64,000 nucleotides of DNA, taken from NCBI RefSeq assembly GCF_003940805.1, contig NZ_CP034329.1:62001-126000 (forward strand). The letters are read 5' to 3'. Below the pieces are notes generated by a model. It searched no databases. It was not told the DNA's origin and saw only the letters and a program-made list of their open reading frames with translations. Made by a program: the position numbers and the translations under genes. Origin of the DNA: Tabrizicola piscis (GTDB lineage: Bacteria > Pseudomonadota > Alphaproteobacteria > Rhodobacterales > Rhodobacteraceae). This document shows positions 45,083 through 52,871 of this stretch, piece by piece (position 1 is the stretch's first letter; every line of letters starts with the position of its first letter).

Positions 45083-47443
45083 ATGCCTGATTTTCCCCAT
45101 CTGAAAACCATTGAACAGCGCTTGCTGTGGTTGTCGCACTGGATGATCCATCACGCCAATCACATCCGGCCCAAGGTAGACGGGATCAAGGTCGGCGGGC
45201 ATCAGGCGTCGTCGGCCTCGATGGTGTCGATCCTGACAGCGCTCTATTTCCACGCGCTGCGGCCACAAGACCGGGTCGCGGTCAAACCCCATGCCTCGCC
45301 GCTCTTTCACGCCATCCAGTATCTGATGGGCAACCAGACCCGCGAAAAGATGGAGAATTTCCGCGGTTTCGGTGGGGTGCAAAGCTACCCCAGCCGGACC
45401 AAGGACGTGGATGATGTCGATTTCTCTACCGGATCGGTCGGCCTTGGCGTCGCGATCACGTCGTTTGCGTCGATCGTGCAGGACTATATCGCCGCCAAGG
45501 ACTGGGGCGGCGATCTGCCTTTGGGCCGCATGGTGGCGTTGGTCGGTGATGCCGAGATGGACGAAGGCAACGTCTATGAGACGCTGCAAGAGGGCTGGAA
45601 GAACGATCTGAGAAACTGCTGGTGGATCATCGACTACAACCGCCAGTCGCTGGACGGGATCGTGCGTGAAGGGCTGTTTGCGCGGATCGAGCAGATCTTC
45701 GACGCCTTCGGCTGGGATGTGGTGCGGGTCAAATACGGCGCCCTGCAACGCGCGGCTTTTGCCGAGCCGGGAGGCAGCGCCCTGCGCGACTGGATCGACC
45801 GCTGCCCGAACCAGCAATACGCCGCGCTGACCTTTATGGGCGGGGCCGTCTGGCGCAAGCGGCTGATGGAGGATCTGGGCGATCAGGGCGATGTGTCGGC
45901 GCTGATCGACCGGCGCGACGACGCAGGATTGGCAGCGCTGATGGAAAACCTTGGCGGCAACTGCGTGCAGACCATGGCCGAGGCGTTTGACGCCGTCACC
46001 CACGACCGGCCGACCTGCTTTCTCGCCTATACGATCAAGGGCTGGGGCACCCCGATTGCCGGCCACAAGGACAACCACGGCGGGCTGATGAACCCCACTC
46101 AGTTTGCGTCATGGCAAAGGCACATGGGCGTGCCGCAGGGCCAGGAGTGGGAGCCGATGGCCACCGTCCAAGACCCGACCGCCCTGCGCAGTTTCCTCTC
46201 GCGTGTGCCGTTTTTTGCAAATGGCAGCCGCCGCTATCACGACGACCGCATTGCCGTGCCGAAGATCATCGTCGATACTGGCCGCGAGATCTCGACCCAG
46301 GCTGCCTTCGGCAAGATCCTCGACGATCTTTCCAAGAGCTCCTCTGCGTTGGCCGCGCGGATCGTTACCACCTCGCCTGACGTAACGGGAACCACCAGCC
46401 TCGGCCCCTGGGTCAACCGGCGCAAGTTGTTTGCGCGTCAGCCGCAGGCCGATGCCTTCATTGAGCACCGCATCCCCTCGACCGCGAAGTGGGAGTTTGC
46501 GCCCGAGGGACAGCATATCGAACTGGGCATCGCCGAGATGAACCTGTTCTTGCTGCTGGGGGCGGCGGGCCTGTCACACAGCCTATTCGGCAAGCGGCTG
46601 TTCCCCATCGGCACAGTCTATGACCCCTTTGTGCATCGGGGCCTCGATGCCCTGAATTATGCCTGCTATCAGGATGCCCGCTTCATCATCATCGGCACCC
46701 CGTCGGGCGTTACACTGGCGCCCGAAGGCGGCGCGCATCAGTCCATCGGGACACCCTTGACCGGCATGTCGCAGGATGGTTTGGCGGCGTTTGAACCGGC
46801 CTTTGCCGATGAATTGGCGGTGATCATGGAATGGGCCTTCGACTACCTTCAACGCGACGGCGATGGCGACCCGGACGAACGCACCTGGCTGCGCGACAAA
46901 ACAGGCGGGTCGGTCTATCTGCGGTTGACGACAAACCCGCTCGAACAGCCGGGCAAGCGCCACGACAACGCCTTCTTGCAAGGAGCCATCGACGGAGCTT
47001 ACTGGCTGCGAAAGCCCGGACCAAATTGCCAGTCAGTGATCGCCTATCAGGGGGCTGTAGCGCCTGAGGCTATTGCGGCAGCGGGCATCATCGGCGAACA
47101 CCGCCGCGATGTGGGGGTGCTGGCCGTTACCTCGGCCGATCGGCTGAACGCGGGCTGGACGGCCGCACAGCGCGCCCGCGCACGTGGTAACCGGGCGGCA
47201 CGCAGCCACATTGAGACATTGTTGGCGGACCTGCCACGAGATTGTCTGCTGATCACGGCCATTGACGGACACCCGGCCACTTTGGCCTGGCTAGGGTCGG
47301 TCGGCGGGCACAAGACAGTGTCACACGGGGTCGAGCATTTCGGCCAGACTGGCACAATCGGCGACCTCTATCACCACTTCGGGCTGGACCGTGACTCCCT
47401 TGCGCAGTCCATAGCGGGTTTGACAACGGGACGAGGTTCTTAG
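45083..47443 (+). CDS. Homodimeric E1 2-oxoacid dehydrogenase, MdeB-like
   Basis: 786 residues from the ATG at 45083 (AAGGAG at 7 bases); a longer open frame upstream is not needed. Transketolase fold with a thiamine-diphosphate motif VGDAEMDEGN…DYNRQ (about residues 154-190) and AceE-like blocks (TGSVGLGVAITSFASI; YTIKGWGTPIAGHKDNHGG, quoted in part as GWGTPIAGHKDNHGG; FAPEGQHIELGIAEMNLF). It is close to AceE in length. The neighbour Lrp gene suggests the MdeB type, which oxidatively decarboxylates 2-oxobutyrate from methionine breakdown. No E2, E3 or methionine gamma-lyase lies in the window, so E2/E3 would come from the chromosome. Confidence 0.85.
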   Translation: MPDFPHLKTIEQRLLWLSHWMIHHANHIRPKVDGIKVGGHQASSASMVSILTALYFHALRPQDRVAVKPHASPLFHAIQYLMGNQTREKMENFRGFGGVQSYPSRTKDVDDVDFSTGSVGLGVAITSFASIVQDYIAAKDWGGDLPLGRMVALVGDAEMDEGNVYETLQEGWKNDLRNCWWIIDYNRQSLDGIVREGLFARIEQIFDAFGWDVVRVKYGALQRAAFAEPGGSALRDWIDRCPNQQYAALTFMGGAVWRKRLMEDLGDQGDVSALIDRRDDAGLAALMENLGGNCVQTMAEAFDAVTHDRPTCFLAYTIKGWGTPIAGHKDNHGGLMNPTQFASWQRHMGVPQGQEWEPMATVQDPTALRSFLSRVPFFANGSRRYHDDRIAVPKIIVDTGREISTQAAFGKILDDLSKSSSALAARIVTTSPDVTGTTSLGPWVNRRKLFARQPQADAFIEHRIPSTAKWEFAPEGQHIELGIAEMNLFLLLGAAGLSHSLFGKRLFPIGTVYDPFVHRGLDALNYACYQDARFIIIGTPSGVTLAPEGGAHQSIGTPLTGMSQDGLAAFEPAFADELAVIMEWAFDYLQRDGDGDPDERTWLRDKTGGSVYLRLTTNPLEQPGKRHDNAFLQGAIDGAYWLRKPGPNCQSVIAYQGAVAPEAIAAAGIIGEHRRDVGVLAVTSADRLNAGWTAAQRARARGNRAARSHIETLLADLPRDCLLITAIDGHPATLAWLGSVGGHKTVSHGVEHFGQTGTIGDLYHHFGLDRDSLAQSIAGLTTGRGS

Positions 47444-47448
47444 GGTCA

Positions 47449-47605
47449 GTGAACAGCCCCTAGTTTGCTAGACTCCTTACAGTTTCAGTTTCTGCTGCTG
47501 TTCGAAGGCGATCGGTGACAGCATGCCGTTCCTAACGTGTTTGCGCTGCGGGTTGTAGAAGAACTCGATGTAGTCGAACACGTCTTGTCGGGCTCCACTG
47601 CGGGC
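47449..47605 (-). mobile_element. IS3-family remnant (end plus transposase C-terminus)
   Basis: The minus strand encodes DVFDYIEFFYNPQRKHVRNG and MLSPIAFEQQQ up to a stop at 47477, the typical C-terminus of IS3 OrfB integrases. It is followed by a terminal-repeat-like end TGAACAGCCCCTAG (47449-47462). The rest of the element is missing. It marks a past insertion and deletion at the border between the catabolic cargo and the AbiE locus. Confidence 0.8.
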
Positions 47606-47902
47606 CCGCAAGCTATTGTAGGACAAGGCAATCGCTATTGAGAACGATACCGTGGCTTGGCAAACCGAGCGTAGTTGCCAACCTATAGGTTGGCAGGGGC
47701 GCTTAGGGACATCAGCCTCGGTCAAGCTTCTGTCCGAAGGACCACGGTCTGGTCGCGGCGGCTCTCCGGGAGGTACACCGCTGCGACCTTCGGCAACCAC
47801 CGCAAATCTATAGCCGTCCCTTATCCCCGCGCATTCAAATCTCCCATCAATTAGGGCTACCCTCAGTTCTTTGGAAATTCTGACTTTGGAGCGTCCGAAA
47901 CG
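47606..47902. other. About 300 bp of unassigned sequence
   Basis: No gene recognised on either strand. A perfect 20-bp palindrome lies at 47677-47696 (separate entry). The stretch probably derives from the region flanking the IS3 deletion and the AbiE promoter. Confidence 0.35.
47677..47696. promoter_or_regulatory. Perfect 20-bp palindrome
   Basis: TGCCAACCTATAGGTTGGCA is its own reverse complement with no spacer. It lies 290 bases upstream of the AbiEi start, in otherwise featureless DNA. It may be an operator or a protein-binding site. Confidence 0.5.
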
Positions 47903-47963
47903 CTAAAGTGTCGCTTCCGTCAAAGAAATCCATGGTGTTCTCTTTAAAAATATGTCACTTTAG
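47903..47963. promoter_or_regulatory. Inverted repeat in the AbiE promoter
   Basis: CTAAAGTG (47903-47910) and CACTTTAG (47956-47963) are perfect reverse complements 45 bases apart, the second only 5 bases before the AbiEi ATG. AbiEi antitoxins are known to repress their own promoter by binding inverted repeats, which fits this position. Confidence 0.55.
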
Positions 47964-47968
47964 GCATC

Positions 47969-48790
47969 ATGGACGCCGTAAGGTCACAAAATCTGAAGAA
48001 GCTGCTTGATGCCGTGCCCGCCGGGTATCTGGTCGATGCCGCGTGGCTCGTCTCCCAAGGCATCGCCTATGAGAGCTTCCGTGACTATGTGAAGCGCGGC
48101 TGGCTCGACCGCATCACCCGAGGCGTATTCCGCCGCCCACTCCCCAGCACCGCAGCCCCCCCGACGTCGAACAGCATCGACTGGAAGACCTGCATCCTCT
48201 CCACGCAGCATATCATGGGTCATGACCTGCATATTGGCGGCACCACGGCGCTCGGCGAACAGGGACATGCCCACTATCTGCGCCTCGGCGAAAGCGCTCC
48301 AGTTTGGGTCTATGGGGTCAGTATCCCCAATTGGCTGGCGAAACTGCCGATGGATGCCCCGATAAGAACCCGCCCCCGATCCTTGTTTGCCGACCCGAAA
48401 CTGGGCTTGATCGAAGGCATGACGACCGGCCAGCCGTGGGACTGGGGTCTCACGATGTCGACGCCGGAGCGCGCGATCCTGGAGGCCATGGACGAGTTGC
48501 CCGACCATGAGAGTTTCCACACGCTCGACATGGCTTTCGAGAGCCTGACAACCCTGCGCCCGAAACTGCTTTCCGACCTCCTCGAGGCTTGCCGCAAGAT
48601 CAAGGTCAAGCGCCTGTTCTTCGTCTTTGCCGACCGTCACAATCATCCTTGGCGCAAAAGGATCGACCCGCAGGCATTTGATCTCGGCAGCGGCGACCGA
48701 GCCTTGGTTCAAGGCGGCAAGATCCACCCGCGCTATCGGATCATGGTGCCGGAAGATTTCGTGCAACCGGTAGGCGACCGTGGCGCGTGA
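47969..48790 (+). CDS. abiEi: AbiEi-type antitoxin (type IV toxin-antitoxin)
   Basis: 273 residues. N-terminal winged helix (AAWLVSQGIAYESFRDYVKR, WLDRITRGVFRRP) and the AbiEi domain with STQHIMGHDLHIGGTTALGE, TPERAILEAMDELP and the end region KIKVKRLFFVFADRHNHPW. The antitoxin represses the operon and counteracts the nucleotidyltransferase toxin AbiEii without binding it. It heads abiEi, a small gene and abiEii, all rightward. Confidence 0.88.
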   Translation: MDAVRSQNLKKLLDAVPAGYLVDAAWLVSQGIAYESFRDYVKRGWLDRITRGVFRRPLPSTAAPPTSNSIDWKTCILSTQHIMGHDLHIGGTTALGEQGHAHYLRLGESAPVWVYGVSIPNWLAKLPMDAPIRTRPRSLFADPKLGLIEGMTTGQPWDWGLTMSTPERAILEAMDELPDHESFHTLDMAFESLTTLRPKLLSDLLEACRKIKVKRLFFVFADRHNHPWRKRIDPQAFDLGSGDRALVQGGKIHPRYRIMVPEDFVQPVGDRGA

Positions 48791-48882
48791 GACCTAGGAA
48801 GCCCAGGTAAAGCGGGGCTTTATTGCTTTGTTGATGCCCATCGACTACATTACGCGAGAAGTTACCTCACAGAGATGATGCA

Positions 48883-49146
48883 ATGGCCTCGGTCGCAGCG
48901 AAAGTGATGTCGACAGTCAGCGCGCCCTACGGCGTGCAGGTGACGGCTACCCAGCTGGCCGAAAAAATCGCCGACAGCAAGAGCGTCGATGCCTTCGATT
49001 GCAGCGTGTTCGCCTTCCTGTCCGAAGTGTCCCCCAAACTGCAGCAGTCGTTTATCGACGAGATGGGTGTTAGCAAGGACGCAGTCATCGTGGTCGCAAA
49101 AAAATTCTCCGAGCTCGCCGGATACAAGCTCCCGCTCGCGATCTGA
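48883..49146 (+). CDS. Small protein inserted between AbiEi and AbiEii
   Basis: 87 residues, helical, no signal or membrane segment (ATQLAEKIADSKSVDAFDCS, then SPKLQQSFIDEMGVSKDAVI, and SELAGYKLPLAI). Its stop (49144-49146) is immediately followed by the abiEii ATG at 49147, so the two are coupled. Classical AbiE loci have only two genes. No family recognised; it could be a third component, a stabiliser or an unrelated passenger. The ribosome binding site is weak. Confidence 0.6.
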   Translation: MASVAAKVMSTVSAPYGVQVTATQLAEKIADSKSVDAFDCSVFAFLSEVSPKLQQSFIDEMGVSKDAVIVVAKKFSELAGYKLPLAI

Positions 49147-49824
49147 ATGAACGTCCCGCAGCCAAGCCGCTGGCCCGAGCTTTTTGATGTGGCTATGGCG
49201 ATCGTTGACCAAGCCAACGGTCAGGGTATCGGCATGACGAACTGGAGCTTTGGGGGCGGAACGGCTCTCATGCTCCAAATCAAGCATCGCGAAAGCCACG
49301 ACATCGATCTCTTTATCGACGATGCCCAGTATCTCCCGTATTTGAACCCTGAGACGCAAGGATACAATCTCGCACTCGCACCGAGCGACTATGAAACCGA
49401 TGGCACGCGCGCCTTGAAGATCGTGTTCAATGGCGTCGGCGAGATCGACTTCATCTGCTGCGACCCAGTCACCCAAGAACCGTATGTCATTACCGATATC
49501 CGCGGACGACGCGTCAAACTCGAGACGCCAGCCGAAATCCTGGCCAAGAAGGTAGTCTTCCGCGGTTCACACCTCCAGCCCCGGGACATGTTCGACATCG
49601 CCGCCGTCGCCCATGCACTTGGCACCGACTACGTCGTTGAAGCCTGCTCCAGATTTCCTGATGCTTCCCGGGGAGCGCTCGCAGTCGCCGAGAAAATGAA
49701 TCCTGCGCTGGTTGATGCCGTCACAGGCAAGTTGTTGGTGTCAGAGGGATTTCAGATTCTTCAGGGCCATGCACAGGGAGTAACGAAGGCAGTCCTGGTC
49801 GAAGCGATCGCGCGAGCAGGCTGA
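49147..49824 (+). CDS. abiEii: AbiEii-type nucleotidyltransferase toxin
   Basis: 225 residues. Nucleotidyltransferase core: WSFGGGTALMLQI and SHDIDLFID (GG…DxD metal site), with later GEIDFICC and the typical DIRGRRVKLETPAEILAKK and QPRDMFDIAAVAHAL region. AbiEii enzymes modify tRNA 3' ends by adding nucleotides and so stop translation, giving abortive infection. It is slightly short for the family but has the catalytic part. Confidence 0.85.
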   Translation: MNVPQPSRWPELFDVAMAIVDQANGQGIGMTNWSFGGGTALMLQIKHRESHDIDLFIDDAQYLPYLNPETQGYNLALAPSDYETDGTRALKIVFNGVGEIDFICCDPVTQEPYVITDIRGRRVKLETPAEILAKKVVFRGSHLQPRDMFDIAAVAHALGTDYVVEACSRFPDASRGALAVAEKMNPALVDAVTGKLLVSEGFQILQGHAQGVTKAVLVEAIARAG

Positions 49825-49916
49825 CCGGTCGCAGACGGCCGGCCAAGCCGATCGGCTGCGACGCCAAGAGCATCCAGCCGGTCTTTGCCGTTGAGGCGCA
49901 GGAATGCCTCAGCCAT
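49825..49916 (-). pseudogene. N-terminal stub of a second AbiEii-like toxin
   Basis: From the ATG at 49914-49916 the minus strand reads MAEAFLRLNGKDRLDALGVA and then ADRLGRPS, the usual opening of another AbiEii/AbiGii subfamily (FLRL…R.AL.VAAD..GRP). Homology stops at about 49830, where the convergent abiEii gene ends. It overlaps the last 8 bases of the DUF6088 antitoxin gene, as true pairs do. The rest of the toxin is gone, replaced by the AbiE locus. Confidence 0.65.
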
Positions 49917-50502
49917 GGAGCATCTCTCCAACCAATCGTGCCAGCCAAGTCGGGAACTGCGGCGCGGCGGACATCAGTTCAATCTTTGCCGTCTCCGTGA
50001 GCTTGGATCGCAGGATTTGCAGGGCCTTGGGAGCCTCATCCGGCCCGAGCCATGCCAGCGCACGGACGGCCTGGCCCGAGGTCTTGCTCCCAAGGGCCAA
50101 CTGCCAGCGCGGTGCATGACGCAGTTCGACCGCTTGCCGGCCAAGGTTCAGCACACGGCTTCGACCGGAAGTGAGGTAAACCGACTTGACCGGCACCTGC
50201 GTGGTCAGGCCCAGAGCGTTCGCAGCAGCAGCACCGCTCGGGACGATCGTCTCACCCCGCTGCACAGCGAGCGCTTCAATCGCCTGTTCAGCCGACGGAC
50301 TGCGCGGACCAAAGCGTGTCTGGACGGGCCTCATGTAGATGCCGCGTCCCGCACGGATCAACTCGCCGCGCGCGGCCAAACGCGACAGCGTCTGATCGAC
50401 CGCCGCGCGCGAGCCGAGGTGCAGGAGCCCCTTCGCTGCCAAGGGCACTCCCTCCGGCAACGTCGTCGCAACATTCATAATGCTTTCGGCCATGCGCTCC
50501 AT
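49909..50502 (-). CDS. DUF6088 (AbiEi-like) antitoxin, now orphan
   Basis: 197 residues from the ATG at 50500-50502, which has AAGGAG 5 bases upstream; a TTG at 50532 is less likely because it lies in the operator. Winged-helix antitoxin pattern: AAKGLLHLGSRAAVDQTLSR, LAARGELIRAGRGIYMRPV, RGETIVPSGAAAANALGLTT. This family is the antitoxin partner of AbiEii toxins. Its own toxin survives only as a stub just downstream. Expression is likely self-controlled through the palindrome at 50514-50541. Confidence 0.85.
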   Translation of the reverse strand: MERMAESIMNVATTLPEGVPLAAKGLLHLGSRAAVDQTLSRLAARGELIRAGRGIYMRPVQTRFGPRSPSAEQAIEALAVQRGETIVPSGAAAANALGLTTQVPVKSVYLTSGRSRVLNLGRQAVELRHAPRWQLALGSKTSGQAVRALAWLGPDEAPKALQILRSKLTETAKIELMSAAPQFPTWLARLVGEMLHG

Positions 50503-50513
50503 GATCGCTCCTT

Positions 50514-50541
50514 TGTCAGAAAATTGTACCAATTTCTGACA
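50514..50541. promoter_or_regulatory. Palindromic operator of the DUF6088 antitoxin
   Basis: TGTCAGAAA (50514-50522) and TTTCTGACA (50533-50541) are perfect reverse complements separated by 10 bases; the whole 28 bases match at 12 of 14 paired positions. The site is just upstream of the ribosome binding site of the antitoxin gene and fits autoregulation. Confidence 0.7.
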
Positions 50542-50559
50542 GTTTTCAACCGTGCGGTC

Positions 50560-51204
50560 TCACCCGAAGCGGCGCCCTCCTTCGGTGAAGGTGTACTCGT
50601 TGACGATGATCCCTTCCTCGATGGCCTCGTCCGAGGTCAGGTGGTCGTATTCGGCCTCAAGCTGGCTGTAGAGCCAGCGGGCCAGATCGCGCAGCGCCTC
50701 GGTCACAACCTCCTCCGCGTCATCAGTCGGCAGCTGCCAGGTCGGGCTGTCGCGCGTGACGTCAACGGACATGGTGTATTCGTGATCGTAGCGACCGCGA
50801 TGGCTGATCTCGGCGGCAAGCTGGTAGAAGTTGCGCCGCTGGATGGCCTGCAGCCGGTCTGCGATGCCATGCAGCGTCGCATCCGTTGGGGCGTAGTCCC
50901 GAATGCGCACGGCCGCGCCATTGGCGTGGGACCAGTAGCCCTCGAAGCAGGCCCCATCGCCCTGGCTACAGAAGCCGGAGAACCAGATGCAGGGCTTGGC
51001 CCGCGTCCCTCCGCCCATCAGGCGGACGGGGGTGGTTTTCAGGCGGATGCCGAGGATCTCGCAGACCCGCTCGAAATCGTCATAGACCGCGTCCCACCAA
51101 TCGTCGTGGGGGCCAAGCTCGCGATACCAGCTGCGCGCCTTTTCCTTGGCGGCATCCGAGAGTTCGGGGAACTGGTAGACGTTGGTGCAGATGATCTCAG
51201 GCAT
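50560..51204 (-). CDS. Conserved plasmid protein, antitoxin-like annotation family
   Basis: 214 residues from the ATG at 51202-51204. Opens MPEIICTNVYQFPELSDAAKE and contains CIWFSGFCSQGDGACFEG, RRNFYQLAAEISHRGRYDHE and a final YTFTEGGRRFG. I recall this family from alphaproteobacterial plasmids, where it is often labelled antitoxin of a toxin-antitoxin stability system, without experimental support. It overlaps the upstream gene by 8 bases. Confidence 0.75.
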   Translation of the reverse strand: MPEIICTNVYQFPELSDAAKEKARSWYRELGPHDDWWDAVYDDFERVCEILGIRLKTTPVRLMGGGTRAKPCIWFSGFCSQGDGACFEGYWSHANGAAVRIRDYAPTDATLHGIADRLQAIQRRNFYQLAAEISHRGRYDHEYTMSVDVTRDSPTWQLPTDDAEEVVTEALRDLARWLYSQLEAEYDHLTSDEAIEEGIIVNEYTFTEGGRRFG

Positions 51205-51616
51205 CGACGTCCTCCCCATTCAGCGCGGCGGCCAGCCATTCCTGGCTGCTGGTCCAGCCGACGGATTTGCGTGCGCCGAGATCGATGACATGCGCGCCGC
51301 CGCCGAAGGCGTCGAGGCGCGGTCGGGAGCAGGTGAGGGCATACTGGAAGCCCCAGAGGCCGGTGAGATCGAACTCTTCCGCGAGACGCAGGACGAAGCG
51401 GATGACGGCTTCGACATCGCCGTGGTCCTCGTCATGGAGCCAGAGGGTGCTGCCCTCGGGCGCGTCCTGACGCGCGAGAGTGAAACCCGCGACCTCCGGG
51501 TCGTCGGCGTCCTGATCCGCGGCGCGGAGTTCCTCGAACAGCGCAAGCACGCGGGCCGCCTTGTCGGGGGTGCCGACATCGAGCAGGCACGAGAAATGGG
51601 TGAAGTAATCCGCCAT
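51197..51616 (-). CDS. Conserved plasmid protein, unknown function
   Basis: 139 residues, acidic, opening MADYFTHFSCLLDVGTPDKA. Its GDVEAVIRFVLRLAEEFDL helix and GFQYALTCSRPRLDAFGGGA strand suggest an alpha/beta fold. It is part of the leftward run 53390-50560 and overlaps the next gene by 8 bases. I do not recognise a function; such proteins accompany RadC and DUF932 on related plasmids. Confidence 0.7.
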   Translation of the reverse strand: MADYFTHFSCLLDVGTPDKAARVLALFEELRAADQDADDPEVAGFTLARQDAPEGSTLWLHDEDHGDVEAVIRFVLRLAEEFDLTGLWGFQYALTCSRPRLDAFGGGAHVIDLGARKSVGWTSSQEWLAAALNGEDVDA

Positions 51617-51690
51617 GGGAACCTCCTGAATGGGGAAGGCCCGGCCGAACGGCCGGGCGCTGTGTCGGGTTGAAGGGGTGGTTGGGGCGA

Positions 51691-51888
51691 TCAGCCTGTG
51701 GACCTGTCGCCCTCCACTTGTCGCGCGGCATGCGCGCAGAGCATCTGTCGATAGAAGCGCTTGCGCGCGGTCCGGAAGCCGCGAACAGCGCGCGTGTCGG
51801 GGTGAAGCGCCCGGACTGCCGCCCGCAGGACGGCATAGGGCGACGCCGTCACGAGCAGGCCGAGGCGCTGATAGGTCGGATCGGTCAT
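51691..51888 (-). CDS. Small basic protein
   Basis: 65 residues with many Arg/Lys in the middle (RTARKRFYRQMLCAHAARQ) and a helical start (YQRLGLLVTASPYAVLRAAV). Its start is one base from the upstream stop (51890), consistent with an operon. Function unknown. Confidence 0.55.
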   Translation of the reverse strand: MTDPTYQRLGLLVTASPYAVLRAAVRALHPDTRAVRGFRTARKRFYRQMLCAHAARQVEGDRSTG

Positions 51889-51889
51889 G

Positions 51890-52267
51890 TCAGGTGACCT
51901 CGACCACGGGCGAGGCGAGATGCGGATCCACCAGCGCCTCGATCCTCTCGGCCCGGCCCATCCACGGCTCGGGGCGGATCGCTTTCACCCAGTCGGCAAA
52001 ACTGGGGATGAAACCGAGGTCCTCCTTCACATGCTGCTCGCCGACCCACCGGGTCGGGATGATGCGCCCGGTCGAGAGGGTGAGGGTCTGGCCGAAGATC
52101 GTCTCGGCCATGAAAATACCCTCGGCATGGTGGCGGAGCGCCCGGTGCCGGAAATCGGCCGTGATCTCCTTGCTGGCATCGAACCAAGAATGCAGCGCCA
52201 AGTAGCAGTCGACCGTGCCGCCCCATTTCTTCACCGAGGAGAGGGCGTGGTGATAGGGATGTGCCAT
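51890..52267 (-). CDS. DUF6915-like protein
   Basis: 125 residues from the ATG at 52265-52267. Characteristic pattern HPYHHALSSVKKWGG, CYLALHSWFDASKEITADFR, HRALRHHAEGIF and RIIPTRWVGEQHVKEDLG. It is His-rich and helical, possibly metal-binding like HD-type proteins, but no catalytic role is established. Member of the leftward run. Confidence 0.7.
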   Translation of the reverse strand: MAHPYHHALSSVKKWGGTVDCYLALHSWFDASKEITADFRHRALRHHAEGIFMAETIFGQTLTLSTGRIIPTRWVGEQHVKEDLGFIPSFADWVKAIRPEPWMGRAERIEALVDPHLASPVVEVT

Positions 52268-52277
52268 CGCCGCCCCC

Positions 52278-52769
52278 TCAGAAATCATGGGTGAAGAGTT
52301 CAGACGAGGTGAAGCGCTCGTTGAACTCAAGATGGATGCAGCGAGCCGGGGCGTCGAAGCAGAACTCGCCGTAAGCGCCGTCGTTGTTTTCCCAACCGCC
52401 ATGGGTGTCGGAGAGGAAGTCGTACGCGAGCTGCTCCACGACATCCTCCAGCGAAAGGCTGCGCATCTCGACCTCAGGATTGTCCCAGGTCAGCGCGGCG
52501 TATTCGATCTCGGTCGCGGGGAAATCGACAGTGGTCTCGCCGGACCATGCGCCGATGCTTTCGATCTGGCCGCTGTCTGCAGCACCATCGAAGGTGATAG
52601 TGACATGGGTGATGCCGGCGGCCGTGAGGCCGTCGAAGAGGCGATCCTTGTTGCCGGGGCGCAGCGCTTCGATCCGAGCGGCACGCTCGGCGTGGGCCGC
52701 GAAGATCTGCGCCATGTCGACGGTCGAGGGCGCCATCGGGGGCGCGAGGGTGGGTTCACTCAGGGTCAT
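52278..52769 (-). CDS. DUF6878-like protein
   Basis: 163 residues from the ATG at 52767-52769. An alpha/beta protein with GITHVTITFDGAADSGQIES and the later HGGWENNDGAYGEFCFDAPA, FNERFTSSELFTHDF. This family is common in plasmids of this type; its function is not known. It starts 102 bases downstream of the next gene's stop. Confidence 0.7.
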   Translation of the reverse strand: MTLSEPTLAPPMAPSTVDMAQIFAAHAERAARIEALRPGNKDRLFDGLTAAGITHVTITFDGAADSGQIESIGAWSGETTVDFPATEIEYAALTWDNPEVEMRSLSLEDVVEQLAYDFLSDTHGGWENNDGAYGEFCFDAPARCIHLEFNERFTSSELFTHDF

Positions 52770-52871
52770 CGGGTGTCTCCGGTAAAGGGAAGGGATCGGA
52801 GCCGGGCCGGGCGATCTCTCTCCCCCGGACAAGCTCCAAATCCCCCCCTGCCCTTCTCTGTCTCTCGGGCC

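Noticed and set aside
49885-51288. 467-codon + strand frame over the antitoxin and its neighbour
   Set aside because: Antisense to two genes with good starts and family patterns; no motif of its own.
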